The translations under genes and the position numbers were made by a program. Below the pieces are notes generated by a model. It did not search any database, was not told the DNA's origin, and worked only from the letters and a program-made list of their open reading frames with translations. DNA of 64,000 bases from Billgrantia saliphila (GTDB lineage Bacteria; Pseudomonadota; Gammaproteobacteria; Pseudomonadales; Halomonadaceae), in the NCBI RefSeq assembly GCF_002930105.1, contig NZ_PJRN01000002.1, forward strand, positions 124,001 to 188,000, given 5' to 3'. The first letter of the stretch is position 1, and each line of letters begins with the position of its first letter. Shown here piece by piece: positions 34,574 through 44,190 of the stretch.

Positions 34574-35230
34574 GTGAGCCTGGCCATCTTCGACCTGGAC
34601 AACACCCTGCTTTCCATCGATAGCGACCACGCCTGGGGCGAGTTTCTGCTCGAACAGGGGGCCGTGGAACCACAGGCCTACCGCGAGGCCAACGACCGCT
34701 TCATGGCCGACTATGAAGCGGGCACCCTTGACATTCACGCCTTTCTCGCCGTGGCGCTCAAGCCCCTTGCGGACAATACCCCCGAGCAGCTCGCGGCATG
34801 GCACCAGCAGTTCATGGCCAGCAAGGTCGAACCCAGCATCCTGCCCAAGGGCGAGGAACTGCTTGCACGTCACCGTAGCCGTGGGGACACCCTGCTGATC
34901 GTGACCGCCACCAACCGCTTCATCACCGCCCCCATCGCCCAACGCCTGGGGGTGGATCATCTGATCGCGGTCGAGCCGGAAGTGGTGGACGGGCGCTACA
35001 CGGGCAAGATCAGCGGCACCCCGAGCTACCGGGAAGGCAAGGTGAAACGACTCGAGGCGTGGCTCGCCGACACGGATTTCACCCTCGATGACGCCTGGTT
35101 CTACAGCGACTCTCACAACGACCTGCCGCTGCTGGAGCAGGTCGAGAACCCGGTGGCGGTGGACCCCGACCCCATCCTGCGCGAGGAAGCCGAACGGCGC
35201 GGCTGGCGCATCATGAGCCTGCGCGGCTGA
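34574..35230 (+). CDS. HAD-IB family phosphatase (SerB-like)
   Basis: The 218-residue HAD hydrolase has motif I FDLDNTLL at its N-terminus, motif II IVTATN, a Lys in YREGKVKRLEAWL and motif IV FYSDSHNDLPLL. The cap between motifs I and II is helical, as in the SerB-like IB subfamily. The substrate is not predictable; phosphoserine or histidinol phosphate are possibilities. I start at GTG 34574, preceded by AAGGGG; the upstream ATG at 34520 would add a non-conserved leader. A strong terminator follows. Confidence 0.85.
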   Translation: MSLAIFDLDNTLLSIDSDHAWGEFLLEQGAVEPQAYREANDRFMADYEAGTLDIHAFLAVALKPLADNTPEQLAAWHQQFMASKVEPSILPKGEELLARHRSRGDTLLIVTATNRFITAPIAQRLGVDHLIAVEPEVVDGRYTGKISGTPSYREGKVKRLEAWLADTDFTLDDAWFYSDSHNDLPLLEQVENPVAVDPDPILREEAERRGWRIMSLRG

Positions 35231-35300
35231 CCGACTTCGCCGGTTCAGAGTCGTAGGAACTGCGCTTCGCGCCTGGAAGAGTAAAGGCGAAAGACAAGAA

Positions 35301-35333
35301 AACCCCGGAGGCCTGACACCTCCGGGGTTTTTC
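35301..35333 (+). terminator. Terminator after the HAD phosphatase gene
   Basis: Eleven-base perfect arms (AACCCCGGAGG / CCTCCGGGGTT), a seven-base loop and a T run. There is an A run on the other side, so it can also act on the minus strand for transcripts coming from mdh. Confidence 0.9.
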
Positions 35334-35355
35334 TCGCTGGCTATGCTATGAGCAA

Positions 35356-35471
35356 ATAGCCGAGCGAAATGAAGCGCAAGGCGCGCGGCGCACAGGAACC
35401 CGAGCATATGGGGTATATGTGAGGGTTACGAGCACCGCGCAACACAGCGATTCACTCGCGCAGGCATTTGT
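35356..35471 (+). repeat. 116-base intergenic repeat, copy 1
   Basis: This stretch aligns without gaps to 50367-50482 with about 13 differences by hand count. It contains a central GCATAT-GGGGT-ATATGT hairpin and, further out, complementary GCGCGG / CCGCGC arms, giving an imperfect ~60-base stem-loop. It ends exactly at the mdh stop codon, between the HAD gene terminator and mdh. It has no transposase or obvious target duplication. It is likely a dispersed palindromic element of the host genus. Confidence 0.85.
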
Positions 35472-36445
35472 CAGCCCAGCAAGTGCTCGACGGCAGCGCG
35501 CTCTTCGCGAAGCTCGTCTTCGGTAGCCTTCATCTTGGCGCGGCTGAATTCGTCGACTTCAAGACCCTGGACGATCTCGTAGTCGCCGTTCTTGCAGCGC
35601 ACCGGGTAGGAATAGATGATGCCTTCGGCGATGCCGTAGCTACCGTCGGAGGGGATCGCCATGCTCACCACCTGATCGGTACCCAGCGCCCAGTCGCGCA
35701 TGTGGTCGATGGCGGAAGATGCCGCGGAAGCCGCAGAAGAGGCCCCGCGCGCCTTGATGATGGCGGCACCGCGCTGTTGCACGGTGGGGATGAAGTCGTT
35801 CTCGTACCAATCGCGCTCGACCAGATCGAAGGCCGGAGTGCCGGCCACCTTGCAGTGAGCCAGGTCGGGGTACTGGGTGGCGCTGTGGTTGCCCCAGATG
35901 ATCATGCTGTCCACGTCCGTGACGCGCTTGCCGGTCTTCTGGGCCAGCTGGGTCAGGGCGCGGTTGTGGTCCAGGCGGGTCATGGCAGTGAACTGGCGCG
36001 GATTGAGGTCCGGCGCGTTGCAGGAGGCGATCAGCGCGTTGGTGTTGGCCGGGTTGCCCACCACCAGTACGCGCACGTTGCGGCTGGCGTTGTCGTTGAG
36101 CGCCTTGCCCTGCACGGAGAAGATGGCGGCGTTGGCCTCGAGCAGATCCTTGCGCTCCATGCCCGGGCCGCGCGGACGGGCACCCACCAGCAGGGCGAAA
36201 TCGACATCCTTGAAGGCGACATTGGGGTCGTCGGTGGCCACGATGTCCTGCACCAGCGGGAAGGCGCAATCGTTGACTTCCATCACGACGCCGTTGAGCG
36301 CGTCCATCGCCTGCGGGATCTCGAGCAGCTGGAGAATGACGGGCTGATCCGGGCCCAGCATGTCACCCGCCGCGATACGGAAGATAAGGGAGTAGCTGAT
36401 CTGGCCGGCACCGCCGGTGATGGCAATACGTACGGGATCTTTCAT
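35471..36445 (-). CDS. mdh: Malate dehydrogenase
   Basis: The 324-residue NAD-dependent malate dehydrogenase has the dinucleotide motif GGAGQI at 11-16, the substrate loop [26 protein letters not shown], and the catalytic [13 protein letters not shown] with His. Size and loop fit the ~325-residue cytoplasmic-type group rather than the 312-residue E. coli type. I start at the second of two ATGs (36445), five bases after AAGGAG. It interconverts malate and oxaloacetate in the TCA cycle. Confidence 0.95.
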   Translation of the reverse strand: MKDPVRIAITGGAGQISYSLIFRIAAGDMLGPDQPVILQLLEIPQAMDALNGVVMEVNDCAFPLVQDIVATDDPNVAFKDVDFALLVGARPRGPGMERKDLLEANAAIFSVQGKALNDNASRNVRVLVVGNPANTNALIASCNAPDLNPRQFTAMTRLDHNRALTQLAQKTGKRVTDVDSMIIWGNHSATQYPDLAHCKVAGTPAFDLVERDWYENDFIPTVQQRGAAIIKARGASSAASAASSAIDHMRDWALGTDQVVSMAIPSDGSYGIAEGIIYSYPVRCKNGDYEIVQGLEVDEFSRAKMKATEDELREERAAVEHLLG

Positions 36446-36698
36446 CATTGCTCCTTCGATTAGGTCGCCGTGAGGATGAGCCTTGCGGATCCGCGTCCGC
36501 CCTGGCCGAAATCCGGACCGCCAAGATGTTATGCCTGCACCGCACAAAACTCAATCCGACCTCCGGCTAGGGAGGCGCGGGCCGTGGCCCGTGCGCCCTC
36601 GATGAGCATTGGCTGATGCGCAGCTCGACCTGAGGTATGCTGTGCCGACTCGCGCCTAATCGCCACCTCGTCGTCAATCGCACTCCAGGGAAGGTTGC

Positions 36699-37805
36699 AT
36701 GCTGAGACGCCCCCCCATTTCCGTTCTGCTGGCCATTCTCGTGCTGGTAGCGCTGCTGCTGTGGCTGGCCCTCGGCGACATACAGCGTTTCCAGAGCGAA
36801 CCTCCCGAGTCGTCCGCCGCGACGGAAGACACGCCGACGCGGGTCGAGTACCGGCAGAGCCGCGCCACACCGCATACGCCACGCCTGGTGGCCCAAGGCC
36901 AGCTGGAGGCGGTGCGCGAGGTAGAGCTGCGCACGCGCCATGCGGGACGCGTCGTCGAACTGCCGGTCAACCAGGGTGCCTCGGTGTCGGCTGGCGATCG
37001 CCTGCTGGCGCTGTCCCGCGATGCGCTGGAAGCCCAGCTCGAGCGGGCCGAGCAACAGCTCGAGCTGGCTCGGGCCGAGCTCGCCGGTGCCGCCGACCTG
37101 CGCCGGCGCGACCTGATCTCCCAACCGGAATACCTGCGCTTGCAGAGCAGCGTCAGCGTGGCCGCAGCGGAGCTGGCCGAGCTACGCCAGACACTCGACG
37201 AGACGCGTCCGAGCGCTCCCTTCGACGGTGTGCTCGACCGCCTCGACGTGGAGCTGGGCGAGGTGCTGCAGGTCGGCGAGGCCTACGGTCGCCTCGTCGA
37301 CGACCGTCGACTCGTCGCCAGCGCCTGGGTCGCCCAGCGCGATGTCCTGAAGCTGAGCCCCGGCCTGCCGGTCGAGGTGCGCCTGCTGGATGGGAGCCAA
37401 TTGCCCGGCGAGCTGACCCATGTCGCCAGCCGTGCCGACGACGCCACCCGCTCCTTCCACATCGAAGCCGAGCTCGACAACCCGGAGCGGCGGCGCCTGG
37501 CCGGCGCCAGCGCCACTTTGTCGATCGTCCTGCCCGAGCGAGAGGTGCACCGCTTTTCTCCGGCCCTGCTGGAACTCGACGACCAGGGCCAACTGAGGGT
37601 CAAGCACCTCGACGACGACAGCCGCGTGGTCAGTACCGCCGTCGAACTGGTGGAAGCCGATGCCAGCGAGGTCAGCGTCGTGGGGCTGCCCGAGACGATC
37701 CGTCTGATCACGCTGGGCGGCGGTTTCGTCGCGCCCGGCGAACGTGTCACCGCCGTCACCGCCGATCAGATCGACGAGAACCCTCTTACCCAGGAGCTGC
37801 CCTGA
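36699..37805 (+). CDS. RND efflux periplasmic adaptor (HlyD/MFP family)
   Basis: The 368-residue protein has an N-terminal membrane anchor (PISVLLAILVLVALLLWLAL). A split lipoyl domain follows (ELRTRHAGRVVELPVNQGASVSAGDRLLAL and APFDGVLDRLDVELGEVLQVG), separated by an alpha hairpin (LEAQLERAEQQLELARAEL), and then beta-barrel and proximal domains. It links an inner-membrane RND pump to an outer-membrane channel. No lipobox is present. It is immediately followed by the permease gene; no outer-membrane factor gene is adjacent. Confidence 0.9.
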   Translation: MLRRPPISVLLAILVLVALLLWLALGDIQRFQSEPPESSAATEDTPTRVEYRQSRATPHTPRLVAQGQLEAVREVELRTRHAGRVVELPVNQGASVSAGDRLLALSRDALEAQLERAEQQLELARAELAGAADLRRRDLISQPEYLRLQSSVSVAAAELAELRQTLDETRPSAPFDGVLDRLDVELGEVLQVGEAYGRLVDDRRLVASAWVAQRDVLKLSPGLPVEVRLLDGSQLPGELTHVASRADDATRSFHIEAELDNPERRRLAGASATLSIVLPEREVHRFSPALLELDDQGQLRVKHLDDDSRVVSTAVELVEADASEVSVVGLPETIRLITLGGGFVAPGERVTAVTADQIDENPLTQELP

Positions 37806-37806
37806 C

Positions 37807-40800
37807 ATGCGCACGCTGATCGAGGCCGCCCTGGATCGTTCGCGCACGACCCTGCTGCTGCTGGTCACGTTGCTGTTGGCTGGTCTCGCCGCCTGGCAGG
37901 CGGTACCCAAGGAGGCCAACCCCGATATCGCGATTCCCATGATCTACGTCTCGCTGACGCTGGAGGGCGTGAGCCCCGAGGACGGCGAGCGGCTGCTGGT
38001 GCGCCCCATGGAACAGGAGCTGCGCACCATCGAGGGGGTGCGCAAGATGACCGCGCAGTCCAGCCAGGGTTATGCCGCCGTCACCCTGGAGTTCGATGCC
38101 GGCTTCGATCCGCGTCGGGCGCTGGCCGACGTGCGCGAGCGAGTCGACATCGCCAACGCCGAGCTGCCTGAGGAAGCCGACGAACCGCGGGTCATGGAGG
38201 TCAACGTGGGGCTCTTCCCGGTCCTGACGCTGGGCATCTCCGGGCCGATCGAGGAGCGCCAGCAGTTGGCCATCGCCCGCCGCCTGCAAGATGCCATCGA
38301 AGGTATCCCGGAAGTACTCGAGGTGGAGATCGGCGGCGAGCGCGAGGAACTGATGGAGATCGTTCTCGACCCGCTGGTGCTCGACAGCTACGGCGTCGAC
38401 TTCGACCAGCTGTTCAACCTGGTCACCCGCAACAACCGGCTGGTCGCCGCCGGCAGCCTCGATACCGGGGCGGGGCGCGCGCCGGTCAAGGTGCCGGGGG
38501 TGATCGAGACCCTCGAAGACGTCATGAACATGCCGGTCAAGGTCGACGGCGACCGGGTCGTGACCTTCGCCGACGTGGCCTGGATCCGCCCCACCTTCAA
38601 GGATCCCCAGGGCTATGCCCGCATCGATAACGAGCCCGCTCTGGTACTGGAAATCGCCAAGCGCGCCGGCGCCAACCTGATCGCCACCATCGAGAGCGTG
38701 CACGACATCCTCGCCGAGGCCGCCCCGCTGCTGCCCGAGGAACTGACGGTCACCACCATCATGGATCAATCGGTAACCGTCGAGCAGATGCTCTCGGAGC
38801 TGCTCAACAACGTGCTCACCGCGGTGGCACTGGTGCTGATCGTGATCCTCGCCGCCATGGGGCTGCGCTCGGCGCTGATGGTGGGCCTGACCATACCCGG
38901 CGCCTTTCTCACCGGCATCCTGTTGATCTGGGCGGTGGGCTACACCCTCAACATCGTGGTGCTGTTCGCCCTGATCCTGGTCGCCGGCATGCTGGTGGAC
39001 GGTGCCATCGTGGTCAGCGAGCTGGCCGACCGCCACCTGCGCGAAGGCCAGGCGCCGCGCGAGGCCTGGATCAACGCCGCCTCCCGCATGAGCTGGCCGG
39101 TCATCGCCGCCACCGCCACGACCCTCGCCGTGTTCTTCCCGCTGCTGTTCTGGCCGGGCGTGGTGGGCGAATTCATGAAATATCTCCCGGCCACGGTGAT
39201 CCTCTGCCTGCTCGCCTCGCTGGCCATGGCGCTGATCTTCCTGCCCACCCTGGGTGGAGTGTTCAGCTCGCGCCGCACCAAGGCTCAGCATGGCGACGAA
39301 TTGATCAGCGCCGGGGGGCGATGGTATCGCGCCGTGCTTGCCCGCCTGCTGGCTCGGCCAGGCATCACGTTGCTGTTCACCCTGCTGCTGATGGCCTTGA
39401 TCTTCGTCGGCTACGGCCGCTTCAACCACGGCGTGGAATTCTTTCCCGAGGTGGAGCCCGACAATGCCCAGGTAGTGATCCGCGCCCGCGGCGACTACGC
39501 CACCGACGAGAAGGACGTCATCGTGCGCCGGGTCGAGGCGCGGCTGGCGGGCATGAGCGAAGTGCAGGCGCTCTACGCCCGCTCCTACGGCGCGCCCGAC
39601 GAGCAGATCGGCAGCGATGTGATCGGCGTGGTGCAGTTCCAACTGATCGACTGGCAGCAGCGGCGTCCCGCGCGAGTCATCATGAACGAAATGGCCGAGC
39701 GTACCGCCGACCTGCCGGGGGTGGTGCTGGAGTTTCGCGAACAGGACCAGGGGCCCAGCGGCGGCAAGCCCATCGTTCTCGAGATCAGCGCCCGGGAAGC
39801 CTCCGAGGGCGAGGCCGCCGTCGAGGCCATTCGTCGCGAGATGGGGCGGCTCGGCGGCTTTCGCGACATCGAGGATAACCGCAGCCTGCCCGGCGTGGAG
39901 TGGCGGCTGAATGTGGATCGTGCCGCCGCTGCGCGCCTGGGAGCCGACGTCGCCGCGGTGGGCAGCGCCGTGCAGCTGATCACCAACGGCTTGCAGGTGG
40001 CCACCTACCGCCCCTCCTACGCCCGCGACGAAGTCGATATTCGCGTACGCCTGCCTGAGACCTGGCGCAGTCTCGATCAGCTGGATCGGCTGACCCTGAA
40101 CACGCCGCGCGGCCAGGTACCCGTCTCGCATTTCGCCAGTCTGGAGCCGGCCCCGAGGGTAGGAACGCTGCATCGCATCGATGGCCAGCGCGCCATTACC
40201 CTGGAAGCGGACGTCGCCAGCGGTTATCAGCCCGACGAGCGCTTGCGGGCCCTGCTGGACGCCCTCGGCAGCCCGCCCGAGGGCGTCCAGGTCAACGTCG
40301 CCGGCGAGCAGGAGGATCAGGAACAAGCGAGCCGTTTCCTGGTCACCGCCTTCCTGGTGGCCATCGGGTTGATGCTGCTGATTCTCGTCACCCAGTTCAA
40401 CAACCTCTACCAGTCGATGCTGGTGCTCTCGGCTATCGTCTTCTCCACCGCCGGCGTGCTGATGGGGCTGCTGGTCAACGGCCAGCCCTTCGGCATCGTC
40501 ATGGTCGGCATGGGCATCATCGCCCTGGCCGGCATCGTGGTGAATAACAACATCGTACTGATCGACACCTACAACGAGCTGCGAAAGGCGGGACTCGCCC
40601 CGTACGACGCGGCGCTCGAGGCCGGGGGCCTGCGCCTGCGCCCGGTGCTGCTCACCGCCATCACCACGGTGCTCGGACTGATGCCGATGGTGCTCGAGAT
40701 CAACGTCAACCTGTTCGCCCCCAGTCTCGGCATCGGCGCTCCCTCGACGCAGTGGTGGACGCAGCTCTCCAGCGCCATCGCCGGCGGGCTGACGTTCGCC

Positions 40801-40890
40801 ACGGGACTGACGCTGCTGCTCACGCCCTGCATGCTGGTGCTGGGGCGTGGCAAGCGTCGTCATGCGGGCGTAGAACCAGCCGAGGCATAG
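37807..40890 (+). CDS. RND efflux permease (AcrB-like)
   Basis: The 1027-residue pump has twelve membrane segments and two large periplasmic loops. The first helix and the PKEANPDIAIPMIYV start are typical. In membrane segment 4 the usual proton-relay pair Asp-Asp appears as MLVDGAIVVSELADRH, retaining only the first Asp. The C-terminal half repeats GMGIIALAGIVVNNNIVLIDTYNELR. The substrate is unknown; it is clearly drug/lipid-type RND rather than SecDF. The start ATG lies two bases after the adaptor stop. A perfect terminator follows. Confidence 0.92.
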   Translation: MRTLIEAALDRSRTTLLLLVTLLLAGLAAWQAVPKEANPDIAIPMIYVSLTLEGVSPEDGERLLVRPMEQELRTIEGVRKMTAQSSQGYAAVTLEFDAGFDPRRALADVRERVDIANAELPEEADEPRVMEVNVGLFPVLTLGISGPIEERQQLAIARRLQDAIEGIPEVLEVEIGGEREELMEIVLDPLVLDSYGVDFDQLFNLVTRNNRLVAAGSLDTGAGRAPVKVPGVIETLEDVMNMPVKVDGDRVVTFADVAWIRPTFKDPQGYARIDNEPALVLEIAKRAGANLIATIESVHDILAEAAPLLPEELTVTTIMDQSVTVEQMLSELLNNVLTAVALVLIVILAAMGLRSALMVGLTIPGAFLTGILLIWAVGYTLNIVVLFALILVAGMLVDGAIVVSELADRHLREGQAPREAWINAASRMSWPVIAATATTLAVFFPLLFWPGVVGEFMKYLPATVILCLLASLAMALIFLPTLGGVFSSRRTKAQHGDELISAGGRWYRAVLARLLARPGITLLFTLLLMALIFVGYGRFNHGVEFFPEVEPDNAQVVIRARGDYATDEKDVIVRRVEARLAGMSEVQALYARSYGAPDEQIGSDVIGVVQFQLIDWQQRRPARVIMNEMAERTADLPGVVLEFREQDQGPSGGKPIVLEISAREASEGEAAVEAIRREMGRLGGFRDIEDNRSLPGVEWRLNVDRAAAARLGADVAAVGSAVQLITNGLQVATYRPSYARDEVDIRVRLPETWRSLDQLDRLTLNTPRGQVPVSHFASLEPAPRVGTLHRIDGQRAITLEADVASGYQPDERLRALLDALGSPPEGVQVNVAGEQEDQEQASRFLVTAFLVAIGLMLLILVTQFNNLYQSMLVLSAIVFSTAGVLMGLLVNGQPFGIVMVGMGIIALAGIVVNNNIVLIDTYNELRKAGLAPYDAALEAGGLRLRPVLLTAITTVLGLMPMVLEINVNLFAPSLGIGAPSTQWWTQLSSAIAGGLTFATGLTLLLTPCMLVLGRGKRRHAGVEPAEA

Positions 40891-40923
40891 CGAGCCCAGC
40901 CATGCGAGTCGGTCGGCCAGCCT

Positions 40924-40965
40924 CCAACGAAAACGCCCCGAGGTGACTCGGGGCGTTTTCGTTGG
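40924..40965. terminator. Perfect 19-bp two-way terminator
   Basis: The arms CCAACGAAAACGCCCCGAG and its exact complement flank a GTGA loop. The arms carry AAAA/TTTT tracts, so it can work on both strands. It sits between the convergent RND permease and rsd genes. Confidence 0.92.
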
Positions 40966-41011
40966 TTCTATCGTGCCAAGGCGGCCTCGCCACTCGTACC
41001 GGGAACCCGCT

Positions 41012-41503
41012 CTAACTGACGGAGGAAGTCTCGGTCCGCGGCGTGTGCGCCGCGTGCAGGCGGGCGATCAACTGGTCTTCCAGGGCGAAGCGCTCGGTCA
41101 GCCCCTTGGCCAGACGATCTAGCCAGGCAGGCAGGCGCGGCAGGAAGTGCTGGCAGCGAACCGGCGTGGAGTAGTCGGAGTCGAAGGCAAGCACCAGCTC
41201 GGTGGAAAGCTCGAGCCGCTCCAACAGCTTGGCGGCGATTTCGAGGGCATCGTGATCCTCGAAGGCCTGGGCCTCTTCACGCAGCTGTGGGTAGATCTCG
41301 AAGTGGCCCGCGCTGATGTAGTCCATCAACAGCTCGCTGAAACGATCGATCTGCGTCTTGCTGACCGCCTCGAGTTCGGTGTCGCAGGCTTCCTTGAGAT
41401 CAACGAAGCTCACCAGCAGTTCACGGCGCTCATCGAGCCATCGGTCGATGAGCTGATGCACGCCTCCCCAGCGCTCTCGAGCGGTCTTGCACTGTTCCAG
41501 CAT
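41012..41503 (-). CDS. rsd: Anti-sigma-70 factor Rsd/AlgQ
   Basis: The 163-residue helical protein has the Rsd pattern: MLEQCKTARERWGGVHQLIDRWLDERRELLVSFVDL at the N-terminus, CDTELEAVSKTQIDRFSELLMDYISAGHFEIYPQL in the middle and RCQHFLPRLPAWLDRLAKGLTERFALEDQLI near the end. It binds sigma-70 region 4 in stationary phase. The ATG at 41503 is supported by GGAAGGAGG. The frame continues upstream to 41632 without a start signal. Confidence 0.92.
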   Translation of the reverse strand: MLEQCKTARERWGGVHQLIDRWLDERRELLVSFVDLKEACDTELEAVSKTQIDRFSELLMDYISAGHFEIYPQLREEAQAFEDHDALEIAAKLLERLELSTELVLAFDSDYSTPVRCQHFLPRLPAWLDRLAKGLTERFALEDQLIARLHAAHTPRTETSSVS

Positions 41504-41904
41504 CTTGCGAGCCTCCTTCCCTTGTGAAGCCTGTCGATTTCGGCAGCTTGCCAAGCTCGAAACCACAGACTCACCCCTGCCAACGGTAGTGTCAATCCTT
41601 CCGAAGACGAAAAACGCAGGCAACCGAGGCACGACCGGTACGCTTCGCTGTGCTCCATTGCCAGCCGCTGGCGCTCAACTACGCTAACCCCGCCTGACGA
41701 CTCAGCTTTTACCCTGTTGCCAGCCCGACCGGCCTGGCTCCGATCGTCGCAGCACAGGACCGTTGCGGCACATTTTTGTGCGCCCGGCGCGACGAAAGGT
41801 GGTAATTTCAAGAAAAGTTCAAGCTTGAAACTTTAAGCTTGAACTATTATCCGATCCGACCTAGGCTCGAGATAACGACAACGACAACGACACGGTTCCA
41901 AGCC
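41504..41904. other. Regulatory region before the aromatic-acid cluster
   Basis: The 401 bases between the divergent rsd gene and the monooxygenase/reductase gene hold no convincing gene. The rsd-proximal ~300 bases show nothing else. From about 41800 the sequence becomes AT-rich and carries the palindrome listed separately. Just before the start codon is a short ACGACAACGACAACGACA-type repeat (about 41876-41893). Confidence 0.65.
41816..41845. promoter_or_regulatory. Palindromic candidate operator for the MarR regulator
   Basis: Perfect 11-base arms AGTTCAAGCTT and AAGCTTGAACT flank an eight-base centre, and the left arm extends into a second perfect 12-base palindrome, TTCAAGCTTGAA (41818-41829). 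A further TTTCAAG lies just upstream. It is 60-90 bases before the first structural gene, AT-rich in a GC-rich genome, and the cluster encodes a MarR protein. Binding by that MarR is an inference. Confidence 0.6.
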
Positions 41905-44190
41905 ATGAGGATTGCCTGTCTTGGCGGAGGCCCTGCGGGGCTCTACTTCGCCATCAGCATGAAACTGCACGACCCCGCCCATGAGGTCGTGGTGATCGAA
42001 CGCAACCGGCCCGACGACACCTTCGGCTGGGGCGTGGTGCTCTCCGACGAAACGCTCGACAACCTGGCCGCCAACGACGCCGTGAGCGCCTCGCGCATCC
42101 GCGAGCATTTCGCCTACTGGGACGATATCGCGGTGATCCACAACGGTGTGCGGACGGTTTCCACCGGCCACGGCTTCTGCGGCATCGGCCGCCGCCAGCT
42201 ATTGATACTGCTGCAGCAGCGCGCCCGCGAGCTCGGCGTCGAGATGCGCTTCGAGACCGACATCCCCGAGGCGGATATCGACGACCTGCGCCGCGAGTTC
42301 GACCTGGTGCTGGCTGCCGACGGGCTCAACTCGCGTGCCCGCCAGCGCTACGCCGAGCACTTCGAGCCCGATATCGAGGTGCGCGCCTGCAAGTTCGTCT
42401 GGCTCGGCACCCGGCAGACCTTCAACGACGCCTTCACTTTCATCTTCGAAAAGACCGAGCACGGCTGGGTGTGGGCTCACGCCTACCAGTTCGACGCGAA
42501 CACCGCGACCTTCATCGTCGAATGCAGCGAGCCCACCTGGCGCGCCTTCGGTTTCGGCGAGATGAGCAAGGAAGAGTCGGTCGCCACCTGCGAGCGTATC
42601 TTCGCGCGCCATCTCGGCGGTCATGCGCTGATGAGCAATGCCAACCACATTCGCGGCTCGGCCTGGATCAATTTTCCGCGCGTGCTATGCGCGCGCTGGA
42701 GTCTCGGCAACATGGTGCTGATGGGTGACGCCGCCGCCACCGCCCACTTCTCCATCGGCTCGGGTACCAAGCTGGCGCTGGAGAGCGCCATCGCGCTCGC
42801 CGAGTACCTGCACAGCGAGCCCGACATGGCCGCCGCCTTCGCCCGCTACGAGGAGGAGCGCCGCACCGAGGTACTGCGTCTGCAGTCGGCGGCACGCAAC
42901 TCCACCGAGTGGTTCGAGCAGGTGGAGCGCTATCTCGACCTCGACCCGGTGCAGTTCAACTATTCGCTGCTGACCCGCTCCCAGCGCATCAGTCACGAGA
43001 ACCTTCGCCTGCGCGACCCCGACTGGCTGGAAAGTGCGGAGCGCTGGTTTCAGGCCCGCGCCGGCAACGAGGGCTCTCGTCGGGCACCGATGTTCGCCCC
43101 GTACAAACTGCGCGACATGACGCTGGCCAATCGGATCGTGGTCTCCCCCATGGCCCAGTACAAGGCGGTGGAGGGAAGGCCCACCGACTGGCATTTCGTG
43201 CATTACGCCGAGCGCGCCAAGGGCGGCGCCGGACTGATCTACACCGAAATGACCTGCGTCTCCCCCGAGGGGCGTATCACGCCGGGCTGCCCCGGCTTCT
43301 ACGCCCCCGAGCACGAGGCGGCGTGGCAGCGGCTGTGCGATTTCGTCCACACCGAGACGTCGGCCAAGCTATGCGCCCAGATCGGTCACTCCGGCCCCAA
43401 GGGGTCGACCCAGCTCGGCTGGCAGGAGATGGACGCCCCGCTACCCGAAGGCAACTGGCCGATCATGGCGGCCTCCGCCGTGCCCTGGTCGACACGCAAC
43501 CAGGTGCCGAAAGCGATGGACCGCAGCGACATGGACCGGGTACGCGACGAGTTCATCGCCGCCGCGCGCATGGCCGAGCGCGCCGGCTTCGATATGCTCG
43601 AGGTGCACGCCGCCCATGGCTACCTGCTGTCGTCGTTCATCACGCCGCTGACCAATCACCGCAACGACGAGTACGGCGGTTCGCTCGAGAACCGCATGCG
43701 CTATCCGCTGGAGGTAATCCGCGCGGTGCGCCAGGCGTGGCCCGCGCACAAGCCGCTCTCGGTGCGCATTTCGGCCAACGACTGGGTCGGCGACGAGGGC
43801 ATCACCCCCGATGACGCGGTAGCGATTGCTCGTCTGCTTCAGGCCGCCGAGGTCGACATCGTCGACGTCTCCGCCGGGCAGACCTCGACCCGCGCCCGAC
43901 CGATGTACGGCCGCATGTTCCAGACGCCCTTCTCGGATCGCATCCGCAACGAAACCGGCATGGCCACCATGGCGGTGGGCAACATCTACCAGGCCGACCA
44001 CGTCAATTCGATTCTGATGGCCGGACGCGCCGACCTGGTGTGCCTGGCCCGGCCACACCTGGCCGATCCCTACTGGACGCTGCACGCCGCCGCCGGCCTC
44101 CAGGATGCCGAGTGCGACTGGCCGGCGCCCTACCGTGCCGGTCGCGACCAGCTTCAGCGCCTGGCCGAGCGCGGCGAGGGCTGGACATGA
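41905..44190 (+). CDS. 2-Aminobenzoyl-CoA monooxygenase/reductase-like fusion (or salicylyl-CoA 5-hydroxylase/oxidoreductase)
   Basis: The 761-residue protein carries two flavoprotein domains. Residues 1-~385 form a class A FAD monooxygenase (GGGPAG at 7-12; [25 protein letters not shown]). From ~396 to the end is an Old-Yellow-Enzyme/NADH:flavin oxidoreductase domain ([59 protein letters not shown]). This layout is that of the Azoarcus enzyme that hydroxylates 2-aminobenzoyl-CoA at C5 and reduces the ring. The salicylyl-CoA hydroxylase annotation is the main alternative. The ATG at 41905 starts directly at the FAD motif. It overlaps the SDR gene by four bases. Confidence 0.85.
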   Translation: MRIACLGGGPAGLYFAISMKLHDPAHEVVVIERNRPDDTFGWGVVLSDETLDNLAANDAVSASRIREHFAYWDDIAVIHNGVRTVSTGHGFCGIGRRQLLILLQQRARELGVEMRFETDIPEADIDDLRREFDLVLAADGLNSRARQRYAEHFEPDIEVRACKFVWLGTRQTFNDAFTFIFEKTEHGWVWAHAYQFDANTATFIVECSEPTWRAFGFGEMSKEESVATCERIFARHLGGHALMSNANHIRGSAWINFPRVLCARWSLGNMVLMGDAAATAHFSIGSGTKLALESAIALAEYLHSEPDMAAAFARYEEERRTEVLRLQSAARNSTEWFEQVERYLDLDPVQFNYSLLTRSQRISHENLRLRDPDWLESAERWFQARAGNEGSRRAPMFAPYKLRDMTLANRIVVSPMAQYKAVEGRPTDWHFVHYAERAKGGAGLIYTEMTCVSPEGRITPGCPGFYAPEHEAAWQRLCDFVHTETSAKLCAQIGHSGPKGSTQLGWQEMDAPLPEGNWPIMAASAVPWSTRNQVPKAMDRSDMDRVRDEFIAAARMAERAGFDMLEVHAAHGYLLSSFITPLTNHRNDEYGGSLENRMRYPLEVIRAVRQAWPAHKPLSVRISANDWVGDEGITPDDAVAIARLLQAAEVDIVDVSAGQTSTRARPMYGRMFQTPFSDRIRNETGMATMAVGNIYQADHVNSILMAGRADLVCLARPHLADPYWTLHAAAGLQDAECDWPAPYRAGRDQLQRLAERGEGWT

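Noticed and set aside
35343..35407. Short minus-strand peptide frames inside the 116-base repeats
   Set aside because: Both copies can be read as a similar hydrophobic peptide (FLCxxRLALHxARL), but there is no start signal; the similarity follows from the DNA repeat itself.
37786..40863. 1025-codon open frame on the minus strand opposite the RND permease
   Set aside because: It is exactly antisense to a well-supported RND pump, has His/Gln/Asp-rich low-information sequence and no family resemblance; a common artefact of high-GC DNA.
41876..41893. ACGACA-type microrepeat before the monooxygenase/reductase gene
   Set aside because: Only three units; too short to claim a functional or variable repeat.
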